From: Nageia nagi
Lineage: Eukaryota > Pinophyta
Direction of reading: 5' to 3'
DNA: 64,000 bases
Assembly: GCA_050084985.1 (NCBI GenBank)
Contig: JBITNC010000001.1
Coordinates: 190,960,001 to 191,024,000, forward strand
Shown: piece by piece, positions 48,400 through 60,592 of the stretch
Layout of the letters: every line of letters starts with the position of its first letter
How positions within the stretch are numbered: the stretch's first letter is position 1
Translations under genes and position numbers: made by a program
The notes under the pieces: model-generated
The model's database searches: none
The model's input: the letters and a program-made list of their open reading frames with translations, nothing else
What the model was told of the DNA's origin: nothing

Positions 48400-48860
48400 G
48401 GATAGTTTTGATGTCTTCATTAAGAATTTTTACCTATTTATCTTAGAAAGGAAGTAGAAGGTGATTGTAGTCTAAAGCTATATATCCTTCCAATTTAGTA
48501 ATAAATTCTCTGGAAAGACATTTCGAGTAAAGGTGGAAGATCAACTACAATAATATGTTGGACAATATGAATATTAGGGAAAGCATTTAGAGTTATTTGA
48601 ACTCTTTTGACACTACTAACTACATTTACTAAGGAATAATATAATTGTATGACACCATTAATACATCTTGTAATATATAGCTATAGGGATCATGGTTATT
48701 GTAGCTCTGGTATCAATCATACAGTTGTTCACTACCCAACCTTCTAATCTCAAAGATAAATTGAAAAGTGGGGGTCTTATTATACCTATTGGAGTTGGAG
48801 GGACAACTTTAGATATTGCATAGATAGGATTCTCTTTATTCACCCTTTTTTATTATTTCT
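48400..48860 (-). pseudogene. Retrotransposon aspartic protease, element C
   Basis: 48843-48658 is open and gives GWVVNNCMIDTRATITMIPI, in which the DTG triad has become DTR. A later segment in another frame, HIVQHIIVVDLPPLLEM (~48550), matches the C-terminal half of the protease in copy B (IIAVDLPPLFGI). The domain is inactive because of both the triad change and stops. Confidence 0.8.
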
Positions 48861-49499
48861 TAACTTCAAAACTTCTTGTAAAATATCTAATTGACCAAGT
48901 ATCTTTAATGTATCAAACATGGTCATCGTAGGAGTTTTCTTTAATTCTTCTACAATATTGTATAAAGCATATGGGATGGAATTACTTGGTTTAGCTTATT
49001 GATGTGTTTTGAAATGTTAAGTAGCCTTTTCTTTATGATAATTAGTAATGAAAGGATATCTCAATGTATTGGGTATCTTCTTCTTTGGAACTTCTTTTCT
49101 AGTTACAATGGGGTTTGTTTCATCTAGGACATTAGTACTCAGATTTAATAGAATAGTGCTTGGATTTAATGTAATTTGATGTTGTTAATTTTGATGTTGA
49201 GCTAAGGAAGCCTTAGCTTTCTTAGGTTCAAGTTGTACTTGAGTGTATGCTCAATATTGTTGAGTGGATTAAGGTTACTATGGAACTGCTAAAGAAGTTG
49301 CCTTAGTTTGAATATAATTTGCTTATTCTCTAGCATATATCAAAAGTTAAAAGTTCACCATTATGAGATCAATAATAAAATCTGATGTAGGTTCCACCAT
49401 CTAGTTAGAATGTAAGCCCAAGTACTAATGTTGATACACCACATATGAATCTAGAAAATAAGGAGCTAAACATAGTGGACACCATTCTATAATGCCCAA

Positions 49500-50600
49500 A
49501 GTAGTACTATCTATAAAACTAGTCATAATAGTATTTTCATTTATTTTAGGAGGGTTTGTCTATTCTGGTTGGTTGACTTGGGCTATAATCTTGGTTGATA
49601 TTGATTATCATATCTTCTATAATTAAAACCATGACTCTGTCTTTCATGTAGAGTGAGCTTATTAGTTAGATTCCTTATAGTTACCTCCAACTACCTTATT
49701 CTTTCCTCTTCTTGAGATTTAGGTTCAGCATAAGTACTTATACATGCAAGAGCAGGTAATTCTGGTAACTAATTTTGGATAATATGTTTGGAAGGAGGTG
49801 GTAAGACTAGAAATCTAAGGTGACCTATTTGTGGATCCTATTTAGGATGTATATTTGGAAATAAAGGCATAATTATTTAAAGCTACATTTTACTAGAGGA
49901 CACCAAGGTATGTTCTATGATTTTTGTTGTCTGATAAATACGTGGGAATGTATCTCCAAACATAATAATAAGCATATTGGGTTTAGGAAATTTTTTTTTC
50001 TTGTAATACACCAAAGCTTATGCATTTGTTGGTCTAATCTTTACTAGTATGGACTTCTATGTTCTTTCAAATTTGATATTGAAATCATTAATGGATTCAT
50101 GAAGATGACTTTTGATACATGCTATAAGGCTAAGGAATATGCTATCATCACCATCTATAGCAAATATTTTAATCAAAGCCTAACATAACTATCCTTATGA
50201 ATTTATAGATTGGGAGGTGAGAATTCTGAACCACTCGGTTACTTTACCTTCAAAAGAGTGTGAAAGTAATCTAGTCATTATGATTTCATCTATAATAATA
50301 AAGCTTGAAGCCAACAAAGATACATCTTGACAATGTTCATATGGTGTCTTTTTAGATCCATCATACTTAGGCAAAAATTTGAAAATTGCTTGAGGTATAG
50401 GAGGGGAATTAGCAACAACAACCAAAGGATCACTATTATTCGAAATAGAAAAATCTACTAGTTGAGCCATACTTGGAGACTGGGTAGGAGATGAAAGAGT
50501 TTTAGAGATTAATTTAAATACAATTGATAGTGGAATAACCCTTAAGGGGACTAAAGTAGACACAACCTAAGAAATCTTTCACCTAGTCCTCTTATGAGGA
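49500..50600 (-). pseudogene. gag pseudogene, element C
   Basis: 50563-50195 is open for 122 codons. It ends with FKFLPKYDGSKKTPYEHCQD, IIIDEIIMTRLLSHSFEGKV and TEWFRILTSQSINS, the retrotransposon-gag pattern (F.G...P..H...F......D...M.LF..SL.G.A..W). A conserved tryptophan closes the domain. Downstream to ~49500 the frame is broken; 48900-49500 has no recognised motif and probably covers the gag-protease junction. Confidence 0.7.
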
Positions 50601-50820
50601 ACTAATAGCTCTTGAAATCTAGGCTATCTAAGGGAATTTTTAGCACTACTTCTAGTTAGTCTATGTTTTGGAGGTGCCAAGGTTCAAAACATTGATTAGT
50701 TAAAAATAGAGTCACTAATAAGGTTAAAATAACCTTATAATATTCAAGGATTTAGTTTATAACCCACCAAATGAGGCTATTAGGCCTAACTATGCCTACC
50801 AAATATGGAATTTAGCTCGA

Positions 50821-50838
50821 GTCCCATCGATCATGCCA
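50821..50838 (-). promoter_or_regulatory. Possible primer binding site of element C
   Basis: On -, TGGCATGATCGATGGGAC starts 17 bases after the 5' LTR. It could be a decayed form of the tRNA-Asp-type site TGGCGCCGTTGCCGGGGA, but only about half the bases agree. Confidence 0.25.
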
Positions 50839-50855
50839 AAAATGGAATTGGCTAC

Positions 50856-52618
50856 TGTTGATCAGTATAGTGTAACCTCAAAGGGTTTGGTCTAGTTGTG
50901 TTCTCCACTACCTACAATAGTAGGTTACTTGAAAGAGCAAAAGGTGGTGGGGATGTGTTCATGTTAGTTTTCTACTCAATCTTTGATTTATAGGTTGATT
51001 CTTATCTATATTTAAGGTCAAAAGTAATAGGAAAGAAATGAAAAGATAAAGAGTTACAAGAAAGAGATAAGTAAATAAAAAGAGCTAAAATAAGAAATAT
51101 ACAACTCAAGCATTGTAGCACAAGTAGCAATCCATAGCCAAGATTAAGAATAGCAAACTATATTGCATCTGGGGTATTGTAATCATATTACACAACCATA
51201 ATTTGAAGAGAACATTTAACACATAACATCCATAAAAGCAATAAATAGCCACTTTGTTGCAAGAGGGCAAAGCATTGTCTATTTGTATTATCATATGTGC
51301 ATAGATCTTGCAAATTTGGACAAATTTGCTAAAATGTATGACTTTTTTAATCTCTAAAAGTTAGTTGTTTATACAACTTCCCCCCCTTCTTAGGTGTTTG
51401 GGATTCATTAATATACATAATTATTAGCATTGAATGAAATAACTAAAATAACACTATTTATATAAATACTATAACTATGTTAGATTACACAGTGAATAAG
51501 TACAAATCAACATGACTATTTAAGAATTTGCAATTTTTGAACAGCCATGTCCATAGAGTTGCAATCCTTCTAACATGTCATTAACTGCTCCTTCTTCGAC
51601 CTTGTAGTTGATTGAAGATAGCACTATAAATGTTTGAGTAATTATTTGATTGCAAATTGATGGGTATGGTTTGGTACTATGCTCTATCAACTGCTATCTA
51701 CTTCTCTACAATCTTTATGATTTCTATTATAGATGTTAGTAATTATACTAATGGTGGTTGATATACTTTATGTTAACTTGGTTCAAGAAGAAAATACCAC
51801 TATTATGTGGAAATGAGTTGGTGTTGACATATTAATAGGACCTCAGGGGTCAAACACTTAAGATAAAATGGACCCATGTGTTCCTTCTTATGCATTACTC
51901 TTACCTTTGCTTAGTAGGTTCTATGTTCTTCATTTAGGATTTGTTGATGATCTAGCTCTATCGAGACTTGCTAATTTTAATAAAAAATCATGACACCATC
52001 TCTCAAAATTGGTGAGCTCTATTAATAATCTAGCTCTTTTGATACTCACTAATTTTAGTCAAAAATTATGACCTCATCACTCAAAATTAGTAGGCTCTAT
52101 TGATAATTTGGCTCTTTTGAGACCCACTAATTTTAGTCACAAATCATGATGTCATCATTCAAAATTGATGGACTCTATTGATAATCTTGGATTTGAATTT
52201 ATACAACTCATGAATACTTGTGTCAATAATTTTTAAACACTCTAAAGGAATAAATATAACTCTTGAACATTCTTATTTACATAACTCGTGGGTATTTTAA
52301 GAAAATAAAATAACTCAAGGGTATTCTTATTTACAAAAATCCCAAGTGCTCTATGAAAATAACATAACTCCCAAGTATTCTAATTTACAAGTCCTGACAC
52401 TCTAAGAGAAAGAAATGAGAAGAGAAGGAATTGACAAGAATGAAAGAAAATAATAATTTACAACTCACAAAGACTCCAAGAGAATAACATCACTCTTGGG
52501 TACTCTTATTTACATAACTCCTAGGAACTAAAGAATAAAAGAATAAAAGAATAAAGAATAAAGAATAAAGAATAATTTTGAATTACCCTAATTCAAAGTG
52601 TAATTATGAAAGAATACA
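50856..52618 (-). repeat. 5' LTR of element C (1,763 bp)
   Basis: On - it begins TGTATTCTTT and ends CTGATCAACA, the TG...CA form. It aligns end to end with 38654-40448. An (AAAGAAT)n-like array at about 52531-52575 is longer here than in the other LTR. Confidence 0.9.
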
Positions 52619-52623
52619 GTTAC
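52619..52623. repeat. Target site duplication of element C (right)
   Basis: GTTAC directly after the LTR, equal to 38649-38653. Confidence 0.85.
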
Positions 52624-52870
52624 TTTTGAGCTATCCCAAAATATGGCAATGCCCCCCAATTGACCAAGCAAATCATGAGCAAAAATCAAACTTCTGAACC
52701 AAATTATTTTCCTAATTTTATCTACTTTAGCTACTAACATTTTAGTTTCTTGAATGAATAAAATGGTAGGATTAACTGGCCTAATCATAGCTTTCACATG
52801 ATCGATCTTGATGGAGTCATTAAGTCCCCTTATGTTCCAAGAGACAACTAATATTGGGAAACCTTAGGCT
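52619..52870 (-). pseudogene. LINE endonuclease, first half
   Basis: Read on - from 52866: PILVVSWNIRGLNDSIKIDH, VKAMIRPVNPTILFIQETKM and LLGQLGGIAIFWDSSKV. These are the opening blocks of plant L1-type endonucleases (WN.RGL, ..Q ETK, GGI...W). The Asn and the Glu of the metal-binding site are present. The frame is open up to the element C insertion at 52619; the domain resumes at 38653. Confidence 0.88.
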
Positions 52871-52929
52871 TCTTAAGATCCATGTGCTCTTCTAATTATC
52901 TTTTGCTACCATTATCAATGCTATCTATG

Positions 52930-54310
52930 GCTACTTGTAATAATTTCTCTTGGTTTTTCTTTCATCCAAGGCCCTTCTTCTTTGGGTTACCAACATTTTT
53001 TATATTCAATTTGTTATTGGTCTAGTAGATTTAGGGGTTATGAAAGCATTCTCTTGGAAAGGACCTACACATTCAGTAATGGATGTGTCTACCTCATTGC
53101 CTTGCTAGAGATCCTAGGGGAGAGAGAGTCCTCCATGTTCATATCAACTTCATGTAGGGATTGGAATTGAAATCTTATGTTATTAGTTGGTGTAATTTCA
53201 TTTAGGATCTAGGTATTAGAGTGGTTCAACTCTACGTGAGGGGCCTAAGGAATAGAGTGTGTCTTAGTATGCAATGACTTAAGGAGGTTTCTCTTTTTTG
53301 TAGCAATGGTATTTGGAGTCTCGAGGGATAATTTTTGGTCATTATGACTTGGATCTAGTTGATGCAGACTAGCAAAACTATTTTGGTTCCTATTTGGAGC
53401 TTGGGATTTTTGTTGCTTACTAGTATGTGCTTTGTGCTTAAGGGTTTGAAAGCCATCATCTTATGGAGGAGGTTCTTGTGATTAATGTTCTATATGGGGG
53501 CAAGATCAAGTGAGATGGCCATAGGTGGAGCAAACTATACATCTAAATGATACATTTTCATTATCCATAGTTGGCATCCAGGTGATGCCTTCATCTGGAA
53601 GATCTATTTGAACTATAGCAGGTAATGGGGAGTTTAAATCTAACTTTACACATATCTAGGAAAAAGTAGCATTCTTAAATTCTCTTATTTTATCAATTTC
53701 TCCTAGGAACATGCTGAATGAGTTTCCCATTACTTCAAACACATCATCATTCCAATGCTCTAAAGGTAGTTCAAAAAGTCTAACTCAAATAGGGGCTGAA
53801 GATGGTGTTTCCTCATCATGTTTAAAGCTTGTGTACTAGGGTTCGATGAACAAACCCACTCTCCCATATAACCATGGGCTTTCTTGGAATACCTAATCTT
53901 TATTGATCTTTGATTCAAAGAGGGCCATAAAGTATCCATTTGAGAGATGTGTGATACGTATCTCACCCTTCATGTTCTAGTTTTTGGATACCCAATCTTC
54001 AAGGGTACTTTAAGTGATCTGAATGCCAAGTAACTTATAGATCAGGACTCTGATTTTTAGTATTATTATACAATTTCAAACTCAAGCACTTTGAACTGTA
54101 GTGATTGGCATAGTGGTGGCTACTTGAAAGCATCCATTTTCATTCTTTTATGGATCTTGTTTGATCCAGCTCACCTGATGGAATGGCTAATAGGTTATAG
54201 GTTTGATTATGGATTTTTTGTTACTATTTCCTAGGATTTGGCTAAAAGTCTATACTAGAGGCATGCCAAATGGCTCCCCTAGTCCTAGCACCATGATGTG
54301 GCTTAGGGTT
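52930..54310 (-). pseudogene. LINE ORF1 (DUF4283 and zinc knuckle)
   Basis: Likely start MVLGLGEPFGMPLVKTF at about 54293. A DUF4283-like domain spans about 53970-53640, with GYMGEWVCSSNPSTQALNMM and, in another frame, a WVRLFELPLEHWNDDVF-type segment. A zinc knuckle C-I-V-C-STYGH-x(4)-C is at about 53548-53499, with a stop inside it. A Ser/Lys/Gln-rich tail follows. DUF4283 with a zinc knuckle is the normal ORF1 layout of plant L1 elements; it binds element RNA. Several stops and frameshifts. Confidence 0.75.
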
Positions 54311-55640
54311 TTCACCAAAAGTTGTATTTTATCTCAGCTCCTCAATTTCTAGTAGAATATTTCCGCTACCCAAGGTTAAATATTGTAAGAGTTAAGGGTC
54401 CCAAGTATTTATAGCTAAAGGTTGCTATAATATATCTAAGAAATGTGGCTATTCTTACAACTCATATTTTTTTTGTTAAGTATAGAAGTTTTTTTTGTTG
54501 TTGTAGGACTTGAGTAATTTATTTGCAAGTGTTATATCCTACAAAATAATTTGGACACTTCATATTTGGATACAAAATAATTCCAATAACTTCATACACC
54601 TAACATAAGAAAACAAGTTGTATGGGGATGACTTCTCTATTATTTTTACAAAACCCCAAAATAATATTGTAACCTTCATAAAATGAAAAATAATCCTTTT
54701 AACCTTAAATTTTTATTTTCACCTAAATTTATTAAAATTTCTTTATGAAAATTCAAATTTAAATAGTTAGAATATTCCTTAAATTATTTGAAAATGATCA
54801 ATTACTTTCCTAATCAAATTTAAAAATGCATATCATATTTTCAAAACTCATATTTACCTATGATGACCACTCATCCTACAAGGTAAATTTGTTAGTGCAT
54901 GCACACACACACACACATAAGCACTAGACACAACATTGGAATTGAATACTATGCATAATAATTGTGATATGTATATATATGATCTATGAAGGTCCTTGTG
55001 GTTATTAGCAAATAAATGCCAATCATTTCCTCATTTTTACCAATTCATTCTTGTAACCAACTCATCCTTGGTTCCTTGGGTATTCAACTTACCTTTCACA
55101 CTAATTCAACCTATAACATGTGTCACAAAAGTCTCAAAGCTAGTATCAAATTGACAAAAATATTGCATATAATCAATCATAATTAAATATCTCATAACAC
55201 AAATAGTCTCAATCGCATTCAAATTCTCAATAACCTTCAAGTCTTAATAAGTGAAATTGGGTGGGTTGTTATACTTTCACTTTATTTATTTACAACAGTA
55301 AATTATGATTTTCTTGAGACATCACTTGCCTTACTTTCTTGGTCTTATACTCTGTTGGTGATCCTTAATATTGAGCTAACATCATTCATGGCTTTAAACA
55401 TTTTTGGTGATCTCACATCCAACAGTTATTAACTACTCAGGTGTTGATATCCCTTTGTACTTCCCAAATTCAATGTATTTTAGGCTCTTGTAGATATGGA
55501 TGATATCATTTCTAGCCTGGGGCTATTTGTTTATATTTTATCTTCTCCTAAATAACTTTCAACAATTCTAAGATGATTGGATTAGATATATATAATTATA
55601 TTTTAATCATCTTTTGAGCTTTTGAAGAAAAAAAGTGACT
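54310..55640. other. No recognisable gene; possible LTR remnant
   Basis: Lies between the LINE 5' end and fragment D. On -, a TATAACAACCCACCC phrase at about 55273 resembles the TGTAAC..CCC start common in plant LTRs, at the place where a 3' LTR of fragment D would begin, but no second copy is available. It contains a (CA)8 microsatellite. Confidence 0.35.
54902..54917. repeat. (CA)8 microsatellite
   Basis: Eight CA units. Confidence 0.95.
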
Positions 55641-58600
55641 ATGATACAATACTTATTTATAAAACTATATGCAAAAGTATTTTTCATATACATTTGGTTT
55701 CTCTCAAAGGAAGTCTTTGACATAAGATTGTAGAATCTAGATAGTATTAGTTCCCTTATTGGATTTGTAAAAGTGACTCCATGGTCAATACAACATATAT
55801 TTTTTCATAAGATGTTTTTTTAGAAATGATGAGTTGTGTCCTTAACATTGACTAATAAGTCACTCAAATTTTCAATGAAAAAGAAAACACTATCATCAAT
55901 TATGGGAGCTTTCCATGAGGTGAATTCTATTTTATCTCCTACAACTACTTCCATATCATTCTATTTCCATAATAGAGGGATGCCTTTATCAATTAAAATC
56001 CTAAACTCACTTCTAAGCTTTTGGAATTTAGTTTCTATCCTTTCTAGCTTGATCATGCTCTTGATCCAAGAAAATGTCCTTTTTCTCTCTATTCAAATAA
56101 CTTCAAGCTTTATGTTGGATGCTCTATTGATAATGTCTATTTCTTGTATTGGATTCATCTTTCTTTTGGTAAATGATGACATAAAATTTATCGAGTTGTT
56201 GTTGCAACTCCTTCAACAATTCATGGAAATATTTCAAATATTCAACCTTGGAAAAAAAGCCCTAAAGTTCTTAAACAATTTCATTCAAGTATTTTCTTTT
56301 CAAGGATACCAAAGCTTTTTTGTGTATGCATTCAATGTGGAGGAGGTAGAGAGTTGTTGCTAAAATTATATTTTGAGTTATTCATTTTCTTTTATTTGAC
56401 TCTTATGAGCCACCAACTCTACATCTCACTAAAATGTTACATTCTTCTCTTCAGCAATATGATCCTCTTTTATTTATTTTTTCACTAAGATATTTATGAT
56501 TTATTCATCCTTCTCTTTGATGTTGGTAATTAATTTATCTATTTCAGCTACTTTCTCCTTGAGTTTATTTATTTTTTCATCACTTTCAATTATTATGTTT
56601 TTCTTTTGGCATAGTATTATCTTTAAAGGTTCAATAATATTTCCATCCTTTTTTAGTTCTTCATTATTTACCTTTAAATCCTCTTCCTTCTATTGCAACT
56701 CTACTCTTGAAGGCATTTGATTCAATGCAGTTGTTAATTCTTCAATTTTAAGGCTCAAGGCCTTGCTCTTTTTCCTTTTGCAATTCAACTAAGTTAACAA
56801 TAAGGTATTTTTATTTATCTCATTCTATCTTTTAGCTCAATATCTAATGGAATAGCTTATTTATAAGTTTATCACTATTTGCAAGAATTGACACTTATCA
56901 TCTATCAGAAGTTTCTTACAATCTAATTAAAAAGTAGAGTTTGTCACCTACTATAAGATATCTTTGGGTTGAATATCTTAAGTGATTTCCATATGGTTTA
57001 TTTTCCTTTTGGTATTTACCTCCATTTGGAATCTAATATGTCTAAGGGGAGTAGTAATACTCTTCATTTTCTTTTCCTCCCAATTTCCTATCTCTTTTTA
57101 CAATTTGGCACATTTTTGGTAAATACCTTCCATGGAAACATGTTGTTTGAAAATGGAGATAAAAGGTAATATGGTTGTACTAGTGGGAATGCTTGATATA
57201 TAGTGAGGGCTATGTATGATGTGTTGATAATATTTTGTAGGTTATATGATGCATAAATGGGTGGAATTTGAAATATTGGGGATACTTGGATGGGTTGAGA
57301 TGCAGTGTAGCTCCTGGGGTAGGTATCATGGATGCTTATTGGCTAGAAATCCTGGATGAAACTTGTATAGGTTGAGAAGATATAGAAGTTGGAACATGCA
57401 TACCTAATTTATTGGTCATATTATCATGCCACATTTTATTTTCTTTTGACTATCTCTTCCTAGGCTTTCTTTTTCCACTTGCATTAAGCATTTTTATTCT
57501 TCTTCTGTGAATTTCTAGAGATGATACTTCCTCTCCAATTTCTCTTCTTGAATTCAATGTTTTTGATGTCTTCTTGGAGTTTCTTGGACCTCTAATGCAA
57601 GTTGAATTATTTTTGATATATGTTTCTCCTTTGGTTCCTCTTCCTTTTTTTGGGATTCTCTTCTTAGATCTCCTCATCAACTTCTAGTTCTTATTCTTCA
57701 TTTAGGTAAGACTCTCCACCTTATTCCACTTCTTGATATTTTTCATGTTCATTTTCTTGATCGTATAAATAATTGAATCATTCATCCATCTCATTTTCCT
57801 AAAGGGCTATTTTAGTACCTAACTTAGTGGGATATTGAATGAACATCATTTGCTTCTTTGATGACTAATTGATTTCTCTCAACTTTTTAATAAATGCATT
57901 TAACAACATAGGTCTGGCTAGGTCAAATATTTTCTTCCTTATATAAAATCTTCTCCATCTTGATAAGGCTTATACCACTATCACCTTGTGAGGCATCTTA
58001 GGGTCATTTTCTCCTTTGTTTCTCCATGCCTCTATGTCTACTTATAAGATTCTAACAAATTTAACTAGTTTGGCATTTCCCAAGGCTTCCAACCTTTAGG
58101 ATAATACACCATCTGGGTCATAGTCCCAATTGTCAAAAACCTCCTATATTTTTATATTAATCATATTTCCCATTATCTTTGGATTAAATACCTTCTTTTT
58201 GATGATTATATATTGAAACATGAAAGGGATTTTATACAAGGATTTTTTGCCTCCCCCTATTCCATACTTACTATTAATATAATTTGTCTACCTGTAGTAC
58301 TCTAGCCCAAATATCTAGTCAATAAAATATAAAGGGAGTAAGATGGGCTTACCTTCAAAACTATACATTCTAATGATGGTACTTTTCTTTGTAAAATGCT
58401 AATCCCTTATCTTTATATTTTTTATTCTTAAAGCAACTATGGATTGGATAGAGGGACTAGGAGGTATGGTACCTTCTAGGATATTTAGCATAAACCCTAA
58501 TATATGTCCATGAATCCATAATATTCATTTGTTATCCTTGGAATCTTGGTCCATTTATCTATTATCAAGATTGACCTATCTTTTTCCCTTGCTCTTAAAT

Positions 58601-58800
58601 TTAACTAAGAGAATTTTTTTGAGTTTTGGTAGATTAGGAGAAAAATAATATAATAAGTGTAGGTAAATAATCCTTTCTAATTGAGGTTATCTAATTGCTT
58701 GGATATATTCTTTGACATGAATTTTGATCAATCAAAAAATGAAAGTTTTAGTTAGGCATGTGATTAAATAAGCCAAATATATTAGGTTATCATGCATCCA
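55640..58800 (-). pseudogene. Extra ORF (ORF3) of a gypsy-like element, fragment D
   Basis: Third copy of the unknown ORF seen after integrase in copies B and C. On -, 58440-58220 reads VALRIKNIKIRD, then STIIRMYSFEGKPILLPLYF, IFGLEYYR, YINSKYGIGGGKKSLYKIPF; copy B has YVDAKWG...KKA-LYSFPF at the same place. WDYDPDGVL and DIEAWRNKGENDPKMPHK (~58120-57980) match EYDL and QWRNRREYEPxMPEK of copy B. A basic cluster PKKRKRNQRR (57620-57653) and coiled-coil segments (KINKLKEKVAEIDKLITNIK, ~56575-56515) follow. The integrase that should precede it is missing; the copia LTR lies to its right. Confidence 0.65.
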
Positions 58801-59073
58801 TTTATCTATGGGTTCCACCAAGATTACAAGTAGCATGAAATAAATTAATTAACATTCATTCTTGAAGTTACCTTTGGGTATATCTTCTCTTAGCATCATC
58901 TTTGGCCTTTCTACTATGTTATCCTTATACCTACCTGCAAACTAATATAAGCATATGGTCACCATAGTACCTTATTTGATTAGGTATAACAATACTTATA
59001 CCTTTGCTTTCTTTGATAGGTAGCATGAATTCCATACTAATTGAATAGTTTTAAAAATCTAATACCTCCTTCT
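58800..59073. other. Unassigned sequence between fragment D and the copia LTR
   Basis: AT-rich, broken frames only. It may be the 5' end of ORF3 of fragment D, interrupted by the copia insertion. Confidence 0.35.
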
Positions 59074-59595
59074 TGTTGCAATATATCATGACCCTGAGAG
59101 AATTAGCACTACTCTAATTCCCAAGGTCCAAGACTATAGAAAGCTCAATCACATTCAACATGCAACATCTACAAGCTACTAACACATTCACACAATATGA
59201 CACCAATATAATGTGGTTCCTCCCTCCTTGGGAGTACATCCACAACTAGTTCTCTATTCTCAAGTATGCCTCTCTTACAACTATTCTCTTCCTCTCTCCT
59301 ACACAAAACTAGTAGAGTATTCTTACTCCAAAACTTAGATGTGTTACAAGAGGAGAGGCCCTCTATTTATAGCTTGAGAGCACCTCCCTAACCTCCCTTT
59401 AACCCAAGGGTAAGGTTAGGGTTACAATAAATGTGTGACCTAACTTTAACCTACCAACTAACCCATGGTTAGGTCAAAGTCCACACATAATAAAGAATTC
59501 AATTAATCCCTTAAGGTATCTACATATCCTTTAAGTGATTAATTGAACTTACAAGGAGTTTAGATATTCACAATATTTCATTACAAATTCTAACA
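59074..59595 (-). repeat. 3' LTR of the copia element (522 bp)
   Basis: On - it begins TGTTAGAATTTG directly after the polypurine tract and probably ends ATTGCAACA at 59074, a TGTT...AACA pair. The left boundary is inferred from the TG...CA rule because the second LTR is outside the window. Confidence 0.7.
59361..59373 (-). promoter_or_regulatory. TATA box of the copia LTR
   Basis: GCTATAAATAGAG on -, about 225 bases into the LTR; a good match to the plant TATA consensus. Confidence 0.6.
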
Positions 59596-59607
59596 CTCCC
59601 CCTTAAT
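59596..59607 (-). promoter_or_regulatory. Polypurine tract of the copia element
   Basis: ATTAAGGGGGAG on -, ending exactly at the LTR start. Confidence 0.85.
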
Positions 59608-60080
59608 GCAATATTGGGATAGAGCGTAGAAGAAAGACGAGAGAGAGTAAGAGAGAGTTCTCCTCCATAGAGATACAAGTGGAGGTGAGAACATTTACAT
59701 ATTTGAGAATCTTTTTGAGAACTAGTATGAGACTCACTACATTACCATTTGACAAAATGGTTTACAATACAATCATTAACCACAACTGGTTTCACTGTAC
59801 ATAGTAGTCGATCAACTTTAAGCTGACATGTGAGTCTCCATGAGCTTGCTTTCACAAGGTGAGTAACTTGCATTTCTGAAGAAGATCCTGTATGCTACAA
59901 GCAACTCATGAACAAAATCAGTTAGATGCATCATATATTCAAATAAGTGAATCAAATAATGCCATCTTATAAATAACTAATTAATGGTGCACTATGAGTC
60001 ATCACGGAGATGCCAAGCCATCACTCATAGTCACTTGTTGTTATATAGACATGTGTTGATTATTAATAGAGCATAAAAAT
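59608..60080. other. 3' untranslated region of the copia element
   Basis: No coding sequence. 59625-59660 is rich in AGAGAG on + (CTCTCT on the element strand). Confidence 0.5.
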
Positions 60081-60545
60081 TGTACAACAAGTTTCTCACG
60101 CAGAGCAAACTCACCACAGAGGTATAGAATGTACAACAAGTTTGTCACATAGAGTGAACTTACCACGGAGGTATATTAATTATATGCTCAAAAATTGTAC
60201 AACAAGTTTCTCACGCAGAGCAAACTCACCACGGAGGTATAGAGCATAAAAATTGTACAACGAGTTTCTCATGCAAAGCAAACTCACCACAGAGGTATAG
60301 AATGTACAACAAGTTCGTCACATAGAGTGAACTTACCATAGAGGTCTATTAATTATATGCTCAAAAATTGTACAATGAGTTTCTCACACAGAGCAAACTC
60401 ACCATGGAGGTATAAAATGTACAACAAGTTTGTCACGCAGAGCAAACTTACCATAGAGGTATAAAATAATCAACACTCTATAACAACAATTGTACAACAA
60501 GTTTGTCATGCAAAGCAAACTTACCACGGAGGTCTAGAATGTACA
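60081..60545 (-). repeat. Tandem repeat, eight units, in the copia 3' region
   Basis: On + each unit reads GTACAACAAGTTT(C/G)TCA, CGCAGAGCAAACTCACCA, then C(G/A)GAGGTAT. Units begin at about 60081, 60131, 60196, 60254, 60303, 60369, 60419 and 60491, so spacing is 49-72 bases because of variable spacers (TAGAATG or TTAATTATATGCTCAAAAAT types). It lies between the RNase H stop and the LTR. Confidence 0.9.
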
Positions 60546-60592
60546 ATCAAAAAAGGCCTCTTAGAGGTGAAGTTGTCATCACTAACAAAAGT

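Larger units (their letters stand above)
38654..52618 (-). mobile_element. Complete Ty3/gypsy (Tat-like) element C
   Basis: 13,965-bp LTR retrotransposon on -, with LTRs at 38654-40448 (3') and 50856-52618 (5') and a GTTAC target duplication. Internal order on -: gag (~50600-49500), protease (48850-48400), RNase H-like domain (48200-47800), RT (47400-46330), RNase H (46330-46020), integrase (46010-44720) and extra ORF3 (44217-40500). The LTRs differ at about 21 of the first 200 aligned bases, so the insertion is old. It sits inside a LINE endonuclease. Confidence 0.92.
36521..54310 (-). mobile_element. LINE (L1-like) split by element C
   Basis: Non-LTR retrotransposon on -, in two parts: 52619-54310 (5' part: ORF1 and start of endonuclease) and 36521-38653 (rest of endonuclease, C-terminal part and tail). 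The parts join across the GTTAC duplication that flanks element C, and the endonuclease continues from one to the other. The left end carries 13 T (36523-36535), the poly(A) tail of a minus-strand insertion. The RT core is deleted. I could not find a target duplication for the LINE. Confidence 0.85.

Noticed and set aside
50821-50838. Primer binding site of element C for tRNA-Asp
   Set aside because: Position and first bases fit, but only about half the bases match. It is kept as a low-confidence feature and not used as evidence.
55836-56363. 175-codon plus-strand frame
   Set aside because: It is the shadow of the minus-strand ORF3 coiled-coil region. Its Ser/Leu/Phe-rich content is what antisense reading of Lys/Glu/Asn-rich sequence gives.
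60081-60545. CRISPR-like array
   Set aside because: Regular core with variable spacers, but the spacers recur, the array lies in a copia 3' region, and the genome is a plant's.
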